Positions 1 through 8,911 of a stretch of 64,000 nucleotides of DNA are shown here, one piece after another. This stretch comes from Halobacillus massiliensis (GTDB lineage: Bacteria; Bacillota; Bacilli; Bacillales; Halobacillaceae). The DNA is taken from positions 1,406,630-1,470,629 of the forward strand of contig NZ_LT800499.1 in NCBI RefSeq assembly GCF_900166625.1. Reading direction: 5' to 3'. Under the pieces are notes generated by a model. The model was not told the DNA's origin. It did no database searches and saw only the letters and a list, made by a program, of their open reading frames with translations. Each line of letters starts with the position of its first letter. The stretch's first letter is position 1. A program made the position numbers and the translations under genes.

Positions 1-242
1 GTGTTGATGCAGTTATGTATGACGTGCCTAACGTCCAGTACTATGTGGCTAACGATTCAGAAGGCTTAAAAACAGTGGGAGATGTCCTGCAAGGTGAACA
101 GTACGGAATTGCATTCCCTAAAGATTCCGAGCTAGTGGAAGATGTAAACGAAGCACTTCAAACACTTATTGATAATGGAACATATGACGATATCTATGAA
201 GAGTGGTTTGGAGAGCGTAAATACGGCACTGAAGCTGATTAA
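1..242 (+). CDS. Amino-acid ABC transporter substrate-binding protein, C-terminal part (GlnH-like)
   Basis: The reading frame is open from the left edge (first full codon at base 3) and stops at 240-242, so only about the last 80 residues are present. They end in the typical tail of family 3 solute-binding proteins: a stretch like YGIAFPKDSELVEDVNEAL followed by a last helix ending DDIYEEWFG. This protein binds a polar amino acid, probably glutamine, outside the membrane and delivers it to the permease. The permease and ATPase genes follow on the same strand, which supports the call. The ligand cannot be fixed from this fragment. Confidence 0.9.
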   Translation, partial: VDAVMYDVPNVQYYVANDSEGLKTVGDVLQGEQYGIAFPKDSELVEDVNEALQTLIDNGTYDDIYEEWFGERKYGTEAD

Positions 243-255
243 AAATCACATGGGG

Positions 256-287
256 CGTAGCAGGTCTATGGCTTGCTGCGTTTTTTT
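256..287 (+). terminator. Hairpin plus T-run between the binding-protein and permease genes
   Basis: CGTAGCA (256-262) pairs with TGCTGCG (274-280) and seven T residues follow. It looks like a Rho-independent terminator, but it sits inside the transporter operon, so it may be leaky and lower permease/ATPase expression relative to the binding protein. Confidence 0.7.
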
Positions 288-341
288 AAATCCACTACTA
301 AACATACTATATAGTGAAGACATTAAGGGGAGTTATTACTA

Positions 342-998
342 ATGGACGCTTTCATGGAGAGTCACTACGCACGCGTAATGCCCTTTTTGCTAGAGGGGCT
401 TGTTTATACACTTTTAATTACAGGGGTAGGTTTATTTTTTGGTTTTATTTTAGGGGCAATTTTTGGAATGGCCCGACTTTCTAAAAACAAACTAATCTAC
501 GGGATTGCATCCATTTATGTTGAGGTTTTAAGAGGAACCCCAATCCTTGCACAAATTTTATTCATTTATTTTGGTCTACCGGACTTATTAGGATTTAATA
601 TTGATAAAATTACGGCTTCTATTATCGCTATTGCAGTTAATGCAGGAGCCTATATTGCAGAAATTGTTCGTGGGGCCGTTTACTCAATCGACAAAGGTCA
701 GACAGAGGCCGGCCGTTCGATCGGTTTAACGAAAGTACAGACGATGCGTTATATCATTTGGCCGCAGGCTTTTAAACGAATGATCCCGCCACTAGGGAAT
801 CAATTTGTTATTAGCTTAAAAGATACATCTTTATTCTCCGTTATCGCGGTTGGGGAACTCCTTTATATGGGGCAGCAGTATTATGGACTGACATTTGCAG
901 CGTTTGAAGCGCTGACGATGGTATGTCTTATGTATTTGGCGATTACAGTACCCGCCTCCGTTTATTTAAGACGGGTTGAAAGGAGACTTGATGTCTAA
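342..998 (+). CDS. glnP: Amino-acid ABC transporter permease (GlnP-like)
   Basis: This 218-residue integral membrane protein is the permease of a polar amino acid importer. It has several hydrophobic segments, the family stretch LRGTPILAQ near residues 63-71, and the EAA loop (E-A-G-R-S-I-G near residues 123-129) that docks on the ATPase. The ATG has a ribosome binding site AAGGGGAG at 325-332. The length is normal for HisM/GlnP-type permeases. The last base of its stop codon is shared with the start of the ATPase gene, so the two are translationally coupled. Glutamine as substrate is inferred from the family and is not shown directly. Confidence 0.9.
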   Translation: MDAFMESHYARVMPFLLEGLVYTLLITGVGLFFGFILGAIFGMARLSKNKLIYGIASIYVEVLRGTPILAQILFIYFGLPDLLGFNIDKITASIIAIAVNAGAYIAEIVRGAVYSIDKGQTEAGRSIGLTKVQTMRYIIWPQAFKRMIPPLGNQFVISLKDTSLFSVIAVGELLYMGQQYYGLTFAAFEALTMVCLMYLAITVPASVYLRRVERRLDV

Positions 999-1720
999 TG
1001 ATTAGTGTAAGAGATTTGCATAAGTCCTTTGGAGATGTAAAAGTCCTTAAAGGCATCAACTTGGAAGTTAAGCCTCAGGAAGTTGTATGTGTGATCGGCC
1101 CATCCGGTTCAGGAAAAAGCACGCTGTTGAGGTGTCTGAATTTATTAGAGGAAGTAACGAGTGGAGAGGTGCTCATAGAAGGAGATAATCTTACTGATAA
1201 AAATGTGAATATTAATAAAGTAAGAACTCGTGTAGGGATGGTTTTTCAGCATTTTAATCTTTTTCCACATATGACCGTTATGGATAACATTACGATAGGG
1301 CCAAAAAAAATTAAGGGGAAAAATAAAAAAGAAGCTGAAGCTGAAGCTGAACCTATATTAGAAAAAGTCGGACTTAGTGACAAAGCGAATGTTTATCCTG
1401 ACAGCTTATCAGGCGGACAGAAACAAAGGGTGGCTATTGCTCGATCACTAGCTATGAACCCTAAAATTATGCTTTTCGATGAGCCCACATCCGCATTAGA
1501 TCCTGAATTAGTCGGAGATGTGTTAGCTGTTATGAAGGAACTGGCCAAAGAAGGGATGACAATGGTAGTCGTTACTCATGAAATGGGTTTTGCCCGTGAA
1601 GTGGGTGACCGGGTAATCTTTATGGATGAAGGGATCATTATGGAAGAAAACGTGCCGGAGAAAATCTTTGGTGACCCAGACAACCCTCGAACGAGAGAAT
1701 TCTTAAGTAAAGTTCTGTAA
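998..1720 (+). CDS. glnQ: Amino-acid ABC transporter ATP-binding protein (GlnQ-like)
   Basis: This 240-residue cytoplasmic ATPase powers the importer encoded just upstream. Visible motifs are Walker [10 protein letters not shown] (residues 34-42), the Q-loop [10 protein letters not shown], the signature LSGGQKQR (about 136-143), Walker [14 protein letters not shown], and the H-loop VVVTHEMGF. The size and motif set match the polar amino acid (GlnQ/HisP) class. The start codon overlaps the permease stop codon by one base. A strong terminator follows at 1726-1756, closing the operon. Confidence 0.93.
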   Translation: MISVRDLHKSFGDVKVLKGINLEVKPQEVVCVIGPSGSGKSTLLRCLNLLEEVTSGEVLIEGDNLTDKNVNINKVRTRVGMVFQHFNLFPHMTVMDNITIGPKKIKGKNKKEAEAEAEPILEKVGLSDKANVYPDSLSGGQKQRVAIARSLAMNPKIMLFDEPTSALDPELVGDVLAVMKELAKEGMTMVVVTHEMGFAREVGDRVIFMDEGIIMEENVPEKIFGDPDNPRTREFLSKVL

Positions 1721-1725
1721 ATTGC

Positions 1726-1760
1726 AAAAGCCGCTATCTAACAAATAGCGGCTTTTATAT
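1726..1760 (+). terminator. Rho-independent terminator after glnQ-like gene
   Basis: AAAAGCCGCTAT (1726-1737) pairs with ATAGCGGCTTTT (1745-1756), with further T-rich sequence after the stem. Confidence 0.9.
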
Positions 1761-1854
1761 TTTGTCATATTATGTCTGGGAAATGGGATATTAGATAGGA
1801 ATTCTTTTTAAACTATTCTATAATGAAAATACATATAATGAAGGGGTTGTACGA

Positions 1855-2784
1855 ATGAAAACAAGAAAAGATATACATAAGCGAAAGAGAAGAAAGTGGG
1901 TCTGGATCACTTTAAGTATCATTTTATTAATTGGAGTAGGTGTTGCCGCTTACGCTTACTCTATTTATTATAATGTAAAATCTACGGTTGATAATGATAT
2001 CCATGAAACAGTTACTGGAATTGACCATGAAGCAACAAAGAAAAAGATAGAGGCTGAAGAGCCCCTGAATATATTACTTCTTGGTGTGGATGAACGGGAA
2101 GGAGATAGAGGACGTTCGGACACAATGATTGTTATGACACTTGATCCTGCGAACGAGAAAATGCAGATGATTAGCATCCCGCGTGATACAAGAACACAGA
2201 TTGTCGGCAAAGGAATCGATGACAAAATTAATCATGCTTATGCTTTTGGCGGAAGTGAAATGAGCGTAAATACTGTAGAAAACTTCCTTGATATTGAATT
2301 GGACTATTATTTACGGATGAATATGGAAGGGCTTGGCCAGCTCGTTGATGCTGTCGGCGGTATATCCGTTCAAAATGAGTTCGCCTTTGAATATAGTGGA
2401 AAGAACTTTCCAAAAGGAGAGATTAGTCTTAACGGTGAAGAAGCCTTAGCCTGGGTGCGTATGAGATATGATGACCCTCAAGGGGACGCCGGTCGAAATG
2501 AGAGACAGAGGCAGGTAATACAGGGAATCATTGATAAGGGTGCTAATATGAATGCGGTCGGCAAAATTAATGAAGTAATGGATGTCCTTGGAAATAACGT
2601 AGCTACTAATATGAAATTTGCAGATATGAGAAATCTAGCTACAAACTATAGAGGAGCAAGAAGAGATATTTCTACTTATCAAATGACTGGAGAGGGAACA
2701 CGCATTGATGATATCTATTATTTGCAGATCCCTCAGTCAGAGGTTGATAAAACTCATGAAATGATAACAGATGTAACCTCATAA
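1855..2784 (+). CDS. LytR-CpsA-Psr (LCP) family cell-wall polymer ligase, copy 1
   Basis: LCP proteins transfer wall teichoic acid or other undecaprenyl-linked polymers to peptidoglycan at the outer face of the membrane (TagT/TagU/TagV group). This 309-residue protein has a short basic N-terminus, one membrane segment (about 15-37), then the LCP domain. Key stretches are NILLLGVDER (72-81), RSDTMIVMTLDP (87-98), SIPRDT (107-112) and GRNERQRQVI, which carry the conserved arginines and aspartates that hold the polyprenyl-pyrophosphate. A binding site AAGGGG precedes the ATG. It is monocistronic and closely resembles the genes at 6830 and 11340, so the window carries three paralogues. Which polymer it handles is unknown. 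Confidence 0.92.
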   Translation: MKTRKDIHKRKRRKWVWITLSIILLIGVGVAAYAYSIYYNVKSTVDNDIHETVTGIDHEATKKKIEAEEPLNILLLGVDEREGDRGRSDTMIVMTLDPANEKMQMISIPRDTRTQIVGKGIDDKINHAYAFGGSEMSVNTVENFLDIELDYYLRMNMEGLGQLVDAVGGISVQNEFAFEYSGKNFPKGEISLNGEEALAWVRMRYDDPQGDAGRNERQRQVIQGIIDKGANMNAVGKINEVMDVLGNNVATNMKFADMRNLATNYRGARRDISTYQMTGEGTRIDDIYYLQIPQSEVDKTHEMITDVTS

Positions 2785-2955
2785 ATTTATTTCCCAGGGA
2801 ATATGTCGATTTACAGCAAGAAAGCCCGCTATCTATGTAGTGGGCTTAACAGCAGGTTAATAGAACTGGTGAATGGTTTAAGCTTCCTTGCATGCAGGAT
2901 TCATTTAGCTAATCGGTTACTTTTTTCACCCTGCTCCTTAAAACAATATTTACAA

Positions 2956-2990
2956 GCAAAAAGGTCACTGATAATTCAGTGACCTTTTTA
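2956..2990. terminator. Bidirectional terminator between LCP gene 1 and ycsG-like gene
   Basis: A 14-bp stem (2958-2971 with 2976-2989, core GGTCACTGA) flanked by A-run and T-run serves both convergent genes. The 205-base gap 2785-2990 otherwise holds only an imperfect hairpin around 2827-2850 without a T-run; no ORF with a ribosome binding site was seen. Confidence 0.88.
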
Positions 2991-4178
2991 TTATTCAAAG
3001 AGCTGAGGAATTCCATCAATTAGGGTATAAACGCCCATATAGGACATGGCGACGACAATAATTATTCCAAAAATCGTCATCCAAATCGGGTGTTTATAAT
3101 CGCCAACAATTCTCGACTTATGTGCAGCTAACAGCATAACACCGAGCGCTATTGGAAGAATTAATCCATTCACTGAGCCCACTAATACTAATACATTTAC
3201 AGGTTGTCCGATAAAAACAAATACAATAGTAGAAATTGTTATAAATCCGATCGTTAAATAACGATGATTTTTTTCTAAAACAGGACTAAAGGTACGAATA
3301 AAGGAAACGGAGGTGTATGCAGCTCCAACTACAGAAGAGACGGCTGCGGCCCACATAACGATACCGAACATCTTATAGCCAACATTTCCTGCGGCAAGCT
3401 GAAATACAGAAGCAGGTGGGTTATCAGGGTTAAGAGTGAGTCCTTGGGAAACGACGCCTAATACAGCCAGGAATAAGAAGATCCTCATAATGGAAGCCAC
3501 CCCGATAGCATATACAGAACTGCGGGTAACTTCCGGGAGTGCACTTTTACCTTTTAAACCAGCTTCAATCAGTCTATGGCCGCCTGCAAAAGTAATATAC
3601 CCGCCGACAGTTCCTCCTACTAAAGTAACGATGGCCATAAAATCAATTGTATCAGGGGCAAAGGATTTAGTGACCGCTTCACCCACAGGCGGCTGGGCTG
3701 TGAACATCACATAAATCGTTAATGCGATCATTAAGAAACCAAGGATTTGGGTGAAACGGTCCATGATGCGTCCAGCTTCTTTTACGGTGAAAATTCCTAT
3801 AGCTAAAACACCGCTCAAGAGGGCCCCTGTCTTAGGGGATATTCCGAAGAGAACATTAGTACCTAATCCTGCACCAGCAATGTTTCCAATATTAAATGCT
3901 AAACCGCCGGCAACAACTAAAGCTGCAAGAAAATAACCTAAGCCGGGAAGGACGGCATTGGCTATATCCTGGGCTCTTTTTTCACTGACAGCAATAATCC
4001 GCCAAATATTCATTTGTGCACCTATATCAATGATAATCGACGCAAGAATAACAAAGCCAAAGCTGGCCAGCAAAGTTTCTGTGAACACAGTCGTTTGTGT
4101 CAGGAAGCCAGGGCCAATGGCAGATGTCGCCATTAAAAAAGCGGCTCCAATTAAAATACTGCGATTTGATGTTTTCAA
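2991..4178 (-). CDS. ycsG: NRAMP-fold transporter of the 5-oxoprolinase operon (YcsG-like)
   Basis: This 395-residue, about 11-helix membrane protein is in the NRAMP superfamily and matches the position of B. subtilis ycsG next to the 5-oxoprolinase genes. Classical NRAMP metal carriers have DPGN in helix 1 and a methionine-containing MPHN-type motif in helix 6. Here helix 1 reads SAIGPGFLTQTT and helix 6 reads GGYITFAGGHR, so both metal-ligand motifs are absent. The reasonable inference is that it moves something other than a metal, perhaps 5-oxoproline or a related acid. Start is TTG with AAAGGTGG upstream. It is the last gene of the pxpB-pxpC-pxpA-ycsG operon, 20 bases after pxpA. Confidence 0.85.
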   Translation of the reverse strand: MKTSNRSILIGAAFLMATSAIGPGFLTQTTVFTETLLASFGFVILASIIIDIGAQMNIWRIIAVSEKRAQDIANAVLPGLGYFLAALVVAGGLAFNIGNIAGAGLGTNVLFGISPKTGALLSGVLAIGIFTVKEAGRIMDRFTQILGFLMIALTIYVMFTAQPPVGEAVTKSFAPDTIDFMAIVTLVGGTVGGYITFAGGHRLIEAGLKGKSALPEVTRSSVYAIGVASIMRIFLFLAVLGVVSQGLTLNPDNPPASVFQLAAGNVGYKMFGIVMWAAAVSSVVGAAYTSVSFIRTFSPVLEKNHRYLTIGFITISTIVFVFIGQPVNVLVLVGSVNGLILPIALGVMLLAAHKSRIVGDYKHPIWMTIFGIIIVVAMSYMGVYTLIDGIPQLFE

Positions 4179-4198
4179 AGTAATTTTCCACCTTTAAC

Positions 4199-4969
4199 TT
4201 ATAAAATATTGTGTATAGGGGTCTTGGTGATCCCGGCATCGGCAAGAGAAGAAGAAATATTATCCGCAAATTCTAATGCTGTTTGCCCATCTCCGTGGAT
4301 ACAGATGGTCTGAGCTTTAATAGTGATATCCTGTCCTTGTACAGTATGAACCTTATTTTCTTTAACCATACGGATGACTTGCTGAATGGCTTCCTGCGGG
4401 TCTGTAAGAAGAGCATTCTTTTCTTTTCGTGAAGTAAGTGATCCATCATGCTGGTATGTCCGATCGGAGAAAACCTCATTCGCTGTTTTCAGCCCGATAT
4501 TTTCCCCGGCTTTTACGAGTTCGCTTCCCGAGAGGCCAAACAATATAAGTTCAGGATTGACATCGTATACGGCTTCTGCAATACCTTTCGAAAGCTCGAA
4601 ATCTTTGGCAGCCATGTTGAATAGAGCTCCATGTGGTTTCACATGCTGCATTTTTCCGCCTTCTGTCTTTACAAACCCATAAAGAGCACCTATTTGATAA
4701 ACGACAAGGTCGTAAGCTTCCTGTGGAGAGATTTGAATATTTCTGCGGCCGAATCCAGCCAGGTCCGGAAGGCCGGGATGAGCACCAATTCCCACCCCTT
4801 TTTCTATAGCCATCTTCACCGTCTTTTTCATTGTAGCCGGATCTCCTGCATGAAAGCCGCAGGCGATATTCGCAGATGTGATGAAATCCAGTATTTCTTC
4901 ATCACGTCCTAAAGTATAAGCGCCAAAGCTTTCCCCCATATCACAATTGATATCTACTAAGTAACTCAT
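4199..4969 (-). CDS. pxpA: 5-oxoprolinase subunit PxpA (LamB/YcsF family)
   Basis: PxpA is the LamB/YcsF subunit of the ATP-dependent prokaryotic 5-oxoprolinase, which opens pyroglutamate (5-oxoproline) to glutamate in the cytoplasm together with PxpB and PxpC. The 256-residue sequence has the family hallmarks [12 protein letters not shown] (5-16), [10 protein letters not shown] (34-43), [10 protein letters not shown] and KPHGALFN, with the conserved acidic and histidine residues expected of this sugar-hydrolase-like barrel. The length is typical. Its start overlaps the pxpC stop by four bases (ATGA), showing translational coupling. Older annotation calls this a lactam utilization protein. 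Confidence 0.94.
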   Translation of the reverse strand: MSYLVDINCDMGESFGAYTLGRDEEILDFITSANIACGFHAGDPATMKKTVKMAIEKGVGIGAHPGLPDLAGFGRRNIQISPQEAYDLVVYQIGALYGFVKTEGGKMQHVKPHGALFNMAAKDFELSKGIAEAVYDVNPELILFGLSGSELVKAGENIGLKTANEVFSDRTYQHDGSLTSRKEKNALLTDPQEAIQQVIRMVKENKVHTVQGQDITIKAQTICIHGDGQTALEFADNISSSLADAGITKTPIHNIL

Positions 4970-5961
4970 TCTTTTTCCCCTCTCCTTTTATTTGAAATGG
5001 ACCGTTTAAGCAATTCAATATCGTTTTCCTGTTTTATTAAAGCAAGCTGTGCTTCTTCCAACGTAATTTTCTTAAATGAAATTTGCTCTCCAGGTTTTAC
5101 CTGGGTAATGGCAGGTAAGTCTACACTTGCAGCCTGCCCGATTTTTGGGTACCCTCCAGTAGTCTGTCTATCTGCCAGTAATATAATTGGATTACCGTCA
5201 GCAGGGACCTGAATGGAACCAAATGCCACAGCTTCAGATATAAGTTCTTTTTTTTCTTCTAAAGAAAGAGAAGGACCGTTTAACCGATATCCCATCCGAT
5301 CGGACTGAGAGGAAACTTTGAAGGGCTCTGTAAATAAAGACTTCTGGCTTATTTCGTCGAACCAGTCGAACTGAGGCCCTTCTATAATTGAAACAACAGG
5401 ACGAGGAGAATAATCTGGAATCATGCTTGAGGACACCATCCACTTGCTTTCAGTGAATCCCTTTCCTTCTACGAACTGCTTTTGCTCTTTAGAAAGTGAG
5501 GATTGAAACAAGATTTCATCTCCAGAACTCAAAGCCCGTCCTTTAAAACCGCCAAGTTCAGCCCGAAGGTAGGTTGACTGGCTTTCCATAACCTCTGGAA
5601 TATCAAGCCCGCCAGCGATGGCCAGGTACGCCCGGCAGCCAGATCTAGGTTTACCGAACTTAAGAGTAGCACCTTTCTCAATATAAATAGGTTTCCACAT
5701 TCGAATGTTTTTCCCATTTATTTGAGGGGATAAGTCGCCTCCGCATAAGGAAATAAGGGCGTCTTCTTCAAATTTTATTTCGGGTCCAAGTAAAGTTATC
5801 TCAATTGTTGCTGCCTTTTCTTCATTTCCTATAAGGATGTTTGCGATCCGATGGGCATAAGTGTCCATGCTTCCACTTGAAATTACTCCATACTTTTGGT
5901 AACCGGTCCGGCCCAAATCCTGAATGCTGGTTAACAATCCATCTTTAATTACCTTAATCAT
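4966..5961 (-). CDS. pxpC: 5-oxoprolinase subunit PxpC (KipA / biotin-dependent carboxyltransferase-like)
   Basis: This 331-residue protein belongs to the KipA/allophanate hydrolase subunit 2 family and is the PxpC subunit of 5-oxoprolinase. It begins with the typical [19 protein letters not shown] stretch (residues 7-25) and contains [11 protein letters not shown] and the C-terminal [12 protein letters not shown] segment. In B. subtilis the homologue was first named as an antagonist of the sporulation kinase inhibitor KipI; the enzymatic role is now the accepted main one. It overlaps both neighbours by four bases, so the three enzyme subunits are probably made in a fixed ratio. Confidence 0.93.
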   Translation of the reverse strand: MIKVIKDGLLTSIQDLGRTGYQKYGVISSGSMDTYAHRIANILIGNEEKAATIEITLLGPEIKFEEDALISLCGGDLSPQINGKNIRMWKPIYIEKGATLKFGKPRSGCRAYLAIAGGLDIPEVMESQSTYLRAELGGFKGRALSSGDEILFQSSLSKEQKQFVEGKGFTESKWMVSSSMIPDYSPRPVVSIIEGPQFDWFDEISQKSLFTEPFKVSSQSDRMGYRLNGPSLSLEEKKELISEAVAFGSIQVPADGNPIILLADRQTTGGYPKIGQAASVDLPAITQVKPGEQISFKKITLEEAQLALIKQENDIELLKRSISNKRRGEKE

Positions 5962-6659
5962 TGGAACCGGTCCTCCCAGCTTTTGTATTGATCACTATCT
6001 ATTTGTTTAAACCGGATGCGATCGCCTGCTTTTAACAAACTGGGGGTTTCAGCTTCAGGGGTGAATAGCTTAACAGGCGTCCGGCCAATTAACTGCCAGC
6101 CTCCAGGTGTCTCAATTGGATAAACTCCCGTCTGATTTCCGGCAATCCCGACAGTAAGTGCAGGAATCTTGAGTCTTGGTGACTCTCTCCGAGGTGCTGC
6201 GATTTTTTCAGACATTCCTCCTATAAAAGGAAAACCCGGGGCGAAGCCGATCATATAAACAATATAATCTCCCGATTGATGGATATCGATGACTTCTTCT
6301 TGCGTTAATCCATTGTGTTCGGCGACAAATTCCAAGTCGGGTCCATAATCACCGCCATAGCATACGGGAATTTCAATAGTTCGAGGTTCTTCCATTTCTG
6401 TTTCTTTTACAGTGGCAATAATCTCTGCCACAGAGGCTTTTGCTTGTTCATATGGAAAATATGAATTCCTGAAAGAGAAAGGGTTGTAAAAAATGGTGAT
6501 CGTAGTAAATGCAGGAATATATTCAATCATCCATTCAGGCTTTTGCTCTTCGAGTGCTTGTGTAAGGTTAAGGATTTTCTTTTGAGCATCTTCGTTTATA
6601 TGGTCACTTACATTGACCACCAAGGCCTGATCTCCCAATGGAGTTATTGTATAATCCAA
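5958..6659 (-). CDS. pxpB: 5-oxoprolinase subunit PxpB (KipI family)
   Basis: This 233-residue protein is a KipI/allophanate hydrolase subunit 1 family member and first gene of the operon. The signature IGFAPGFPFIGGM lies near residue 136, followed by PRRESPRLKIPALTVGIAGN and the GGWQLIGRTP stretch. With PxpC and PxpA it forms ATP-dependent 5-oxoprolinase. In B. subtilis KipI also inhibits the KinA sporulation kinase; whether this copy does so cannot be told from sequence. Start is TTG, with GAGGTG six to ten bases upstream. No kipR-type regulator is present nearby. Confidence 0.92.
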   Translation of the reverse strand: MDYTITPLGDQALVVNVSDHINEDAQKKILNLTQALEEQKPEWMIEYIPAFTTITIFYNPFSFRNSYFPYEQAKASVAEIIATVKETEMEEPRTIEIPVCYGGDYGPDLEFVAEHNGLTQEEVIDIHQSGDYIVYMIGFAPGFPFIGGMSEKIAAPRRESPRLKIPALTVGIAGNQTGVYPIETPGGWQLIGRTPVKLFTPEAETPSLLKAGDRIRFKQIDSDQYKSWEDRFQ

Positions 6660-6829
6660 CTTTTCACCTCATTTTCATAAGATTTTAAAAATATACCCTG
6701 TATTATAGAGGATTCGCTTACAAGTGACAAATTGTGAGGTGAAAGTCCGACAACGTTTTTTGAATTACTTGACGATTTATGGTACAAAGAGGAGGTATTT
6801 GTTTTTGATTGTAAAAGGAGTGTAAATAG

Positions 6830-7762
6830 ATGCAATCCAGAAAGGTGAAAAATCAAAGAAAACGTAAAAAGACGTGGCTTAAAATCGTTCTTGCTTTCTT
6901 TCTGCTGATCGCAGGCGGAAGTGCTGCCTACTTTTATTCAATCTATAATAATGTAAAAACTACAGTTAATGATAATATCCATGAAGATATAGAGGGTATT
7001 AATGCTGAGCAAACTAAAAAAAAGCTTAAAGAAGAGAAGTCGCTTAACATTTTACTGCTTGGCGTAGATGAACGAGAGAATGATACTGGTCGCGCTGATA
7101 CGATGATTGTTTTGTCGCTTGACCCGGCAAATGATCGAATGCAGATGGTAAGTATTCCTAGAGACGCAAGGGCAGAAATTCCTGGTGAAGGAATAGATAA
7201 AATTAATCATTCGTATGCATATGGAGGAAGTGACAGATCTGTACAGACGGTTGAAAATTTCCTTGATATAGAGCTTGATTATTATGTGCGCATGAATATG
7301 GATGGTCTATCTCAAATGGTGGATGCTGTGGGCGGCATTGAAGTAGTCAATGATCAGTCCTTTTCCCAGGGGGGTCATGATTTCGAAAAAGGAAATTTAC
7401 AGTTGAACGGTGAAGAAGCCCTGGCTTATGTAAGAATGCGAAAAAACGATCCTAAAGGTGATGCTGGCCGTAATGACCGCCAGCGTGATGTTATACAGGG
7501 AACCATTAATCAGGGGGCAAGTATGAATATGGCAAACAATATTGATAAAATGATGAAAGTTCTTGGAGATAATGCGGCGACAAATATGAAATTTGCAGAT
7601 ATGAAAAATCTAGTCACAAATTACCGTAATGCCCGTCATGAAATGAATATGTATCAAATGAAAGGTGAAGATACGTATATCAATAATATTTACTATATGA
7701 ATATCCCGGAATCAGAAATTCAAAACACGAGAGAGAAAATTATTGAATATAGTAAAGGGTAA
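6830..7762 (+). CDS. LytR-CpsA-Psr (LCP) family cell-wall polymer ligase, copy 2
   Basis: This 310-residue protein is very similar along its full length to the product at 1855. It has a basic N-terminus, a single membrane segment (about 15-36), and an extracellular LCP domain with NILLLGVDER, TMIVLSLDP, SIPRDAR and GRNDRQRDVIQG. The predicted activity is transfer of a lipid-linked wall polymer onto peptidoglycan. Start ATG follows AAAGGAG. The ribosome binding site lies inside a perfect TGTAAA-N5-TGTAAA direct repeat (6810-6826), which matches the WalR consensus but may be chance. A terminator follows at 7765-7794. Confidence 0.92.
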   Translation: MQSRKVKNQRKRKKTWLKIVLAFFLLIAGGSAAYFYSIYNNVKTTVNDNIHEDIEGINAEQTKKKLKEEKSLNILLLGVDERENDTGRADTMIVLSLDPANDRMQMVSIPRDARAEIPGEGIDKINHSYAYGGSDRSVQTVENFLDIELDYYVRMNMDGLSQMVDAVGGIEVVNDQSFSQGGHDFEKGNLQLNGEEALAYVRMRKNDPKGDAGRNDRQRDVIQGTINQGASMNMANNIDKMMKVLGDNAATNMKFADMKNLVTNYRNARHEMNMYQMKGEDTYINNIYYMNIPESEIQNTREKIIEYSKG

Positions 7763-7764
7763 TT

Positions 7765-7795
7765 AAAATGTCCGCTTATTAGCGGACATTTTTTA
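7765..7795 (+). terminator. Rho-independent terminator after LCP gene 2
   Basis: AAAATGTCCGCT (7765-7776), TATT loop, AGCGGACATTTTTT (7781-7794). Confidence 0.92.
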
Positions 7796-7832
7796 TGTTA
7801 TATTGTTGAAAAAGGGAGAGAGGTGGAAATAT

Positions 7833-8702
7833 ATGCAGGGTTTCAATAAGATTGGCTTTATTGGTACAGGTGTCATGGGAAAAAGTATGGCGATGAGGCT
7901 GCTGAAAGAAGGATATGACTTACATATTTTCACGAGGACAAAGGAAAAAGCAACAGATCTAATGGAGACAGGGGCAAGTTGGCATGATACTATCCCGGCG
8001 GTTGCAGCTAATTCTGATGTAATTATTACAATGGTTGGCTATCCAAGTGATGTAGAAGAAGTTTATTTAGGAGAGCATGGCTTACTAAATTATATCAATC
8101 CTCAGACGTTAGTGATAGATATGACAACTTCGTCTCCAGATCTGGCTTCAAGAATTGCAGAAAAAGCTAAAAGCAAACAGGCTGCAGCTATAGATGCTCC
8201 AGTTTCAGGTGGAGACATTGGAGCACGCAACGGTACACTGTCGATTATGGCGGGAGGGGAAGAGGAAGCTTTTCATAAAGCAGAGCCCCTTTTTGAAATA
8301 ATGGGCAGTCAGGCTGTTCTACAGGGTCCAGCTGGTGCCGGACAATATACGAAAATGTGCAATCAGATTGCCATTGCATCAACAATGATAGGTGTAACAG
8401 AAGCCCTTGTATATGCAGAGAAAGCCGGCCTTGATCCCGATAAAGTTCTTAAGAGTATAAGTGGAGGAGCTGCTGGAAGCTGGTCTTTAAGCAACTTAAC
8501 ACCACGAGTTATAAAAAGAGATTTTTCCCCAGGATTCTTTGTTAAACATTTCATTAAAGATATGAAAATTGCGATCGAATCTGCAGAGAAGCTTGGCTTA
8601 GATCTACCAGGGCTGCAGCTTGCCAAAGATATGTATGAAAGAATTGCCGAAGACGGAGAAAATGAAAGCGGTACTCAAGCGCTTTATAAGTATTATCAAT
8701 GA
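7833..8702 (+). CDS. ykwC: NAD(P)-dependent beta-hydroxyacid dehydrogenase (YkwC-like)
   Basis: This is a 289-residue cytoplasmic enzyme of the 3-hydroxyisobutyrate dehydrogenase family. The N-terminal Rossmann motif GFIGTGVMGKSM lies near residues 7-18, with an arginine/threonine pair after it (FTRTKEKA) suggesting NADP preference. DAPVSGGDIGARNGTLSIMAGG is the substrate-binding region, and GAGQYTKMCNQI holds the catalytic lysine. The sequence follows B. subtilis YkwC closely as I remember it; the true substrate is unknown. The ATG at 7833 was chosen over a TTG thirty bases upstream because GAGAGGTGG sits at the right distance. A terminator follows. Confidence 0.9.
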   Translation: MQGFNKIGFIGTGVMGKSMAMRLLKEGYDLHIFTRTKEKATDLMETGASWHDTIPAVAANSDVIITMVGYPSDVEEVYLGEHGLLNYINPQTLVIDMTTSSPDLASRIAEKAKSKQAAAIDAPVSGGDIGARNGTLSIMAGGEEEAFHKAEPLFEIMGSQAVLQGPAGAGQYTKMCNQIAIASTMIGVTEALVYAEKAGLDPDKVLKSISGGAAGSWSLSNLTPRVIKRDFSPGFFVKHFIKDMKIAIESAEKLGLDLPGLQLAKDMYERIAEDGENESGTQALYKYYQ

Positions 8703-8726
8703 ACGAAATATGCTTAAGGATTATCA

Positions 8727-8757
8727 AAAAAGCCGCTCTTTAAAAGAGCGGCTTTTT
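8727..8757 (+). terminator. Rho-independent terminator after ykwC-like gene
   Basis: AAAAAGCCGCTCTT pairs with AAGAGCGGCTTTTT across a very short loop. Bases 8760-8911 beyond it hold no recognisable gene. Confidence 0.92.
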
Positions 8758-8911
8758 GGTGGAGAAAAACCTACACCCTGGGTAACAGAGGGAAGCAGGC
8801 GGGTAGAAACTACGGTTAGCTTCTTAACAAATCTGCTATGATTCTTAAATAAGAGCGGTAGTTTTTCAAATTTCCCATCATTCGCAAAAAAGACCGGCTT
8901 TATATCTAACT

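Noticed and set aside
2827-2852. Imperfect hairpin after LCP gene 1 as terminator
   Set aside because: It pairs AAGCCC/GGGCTT but has no T-run; the hairpin at 2958-2989 is far better.
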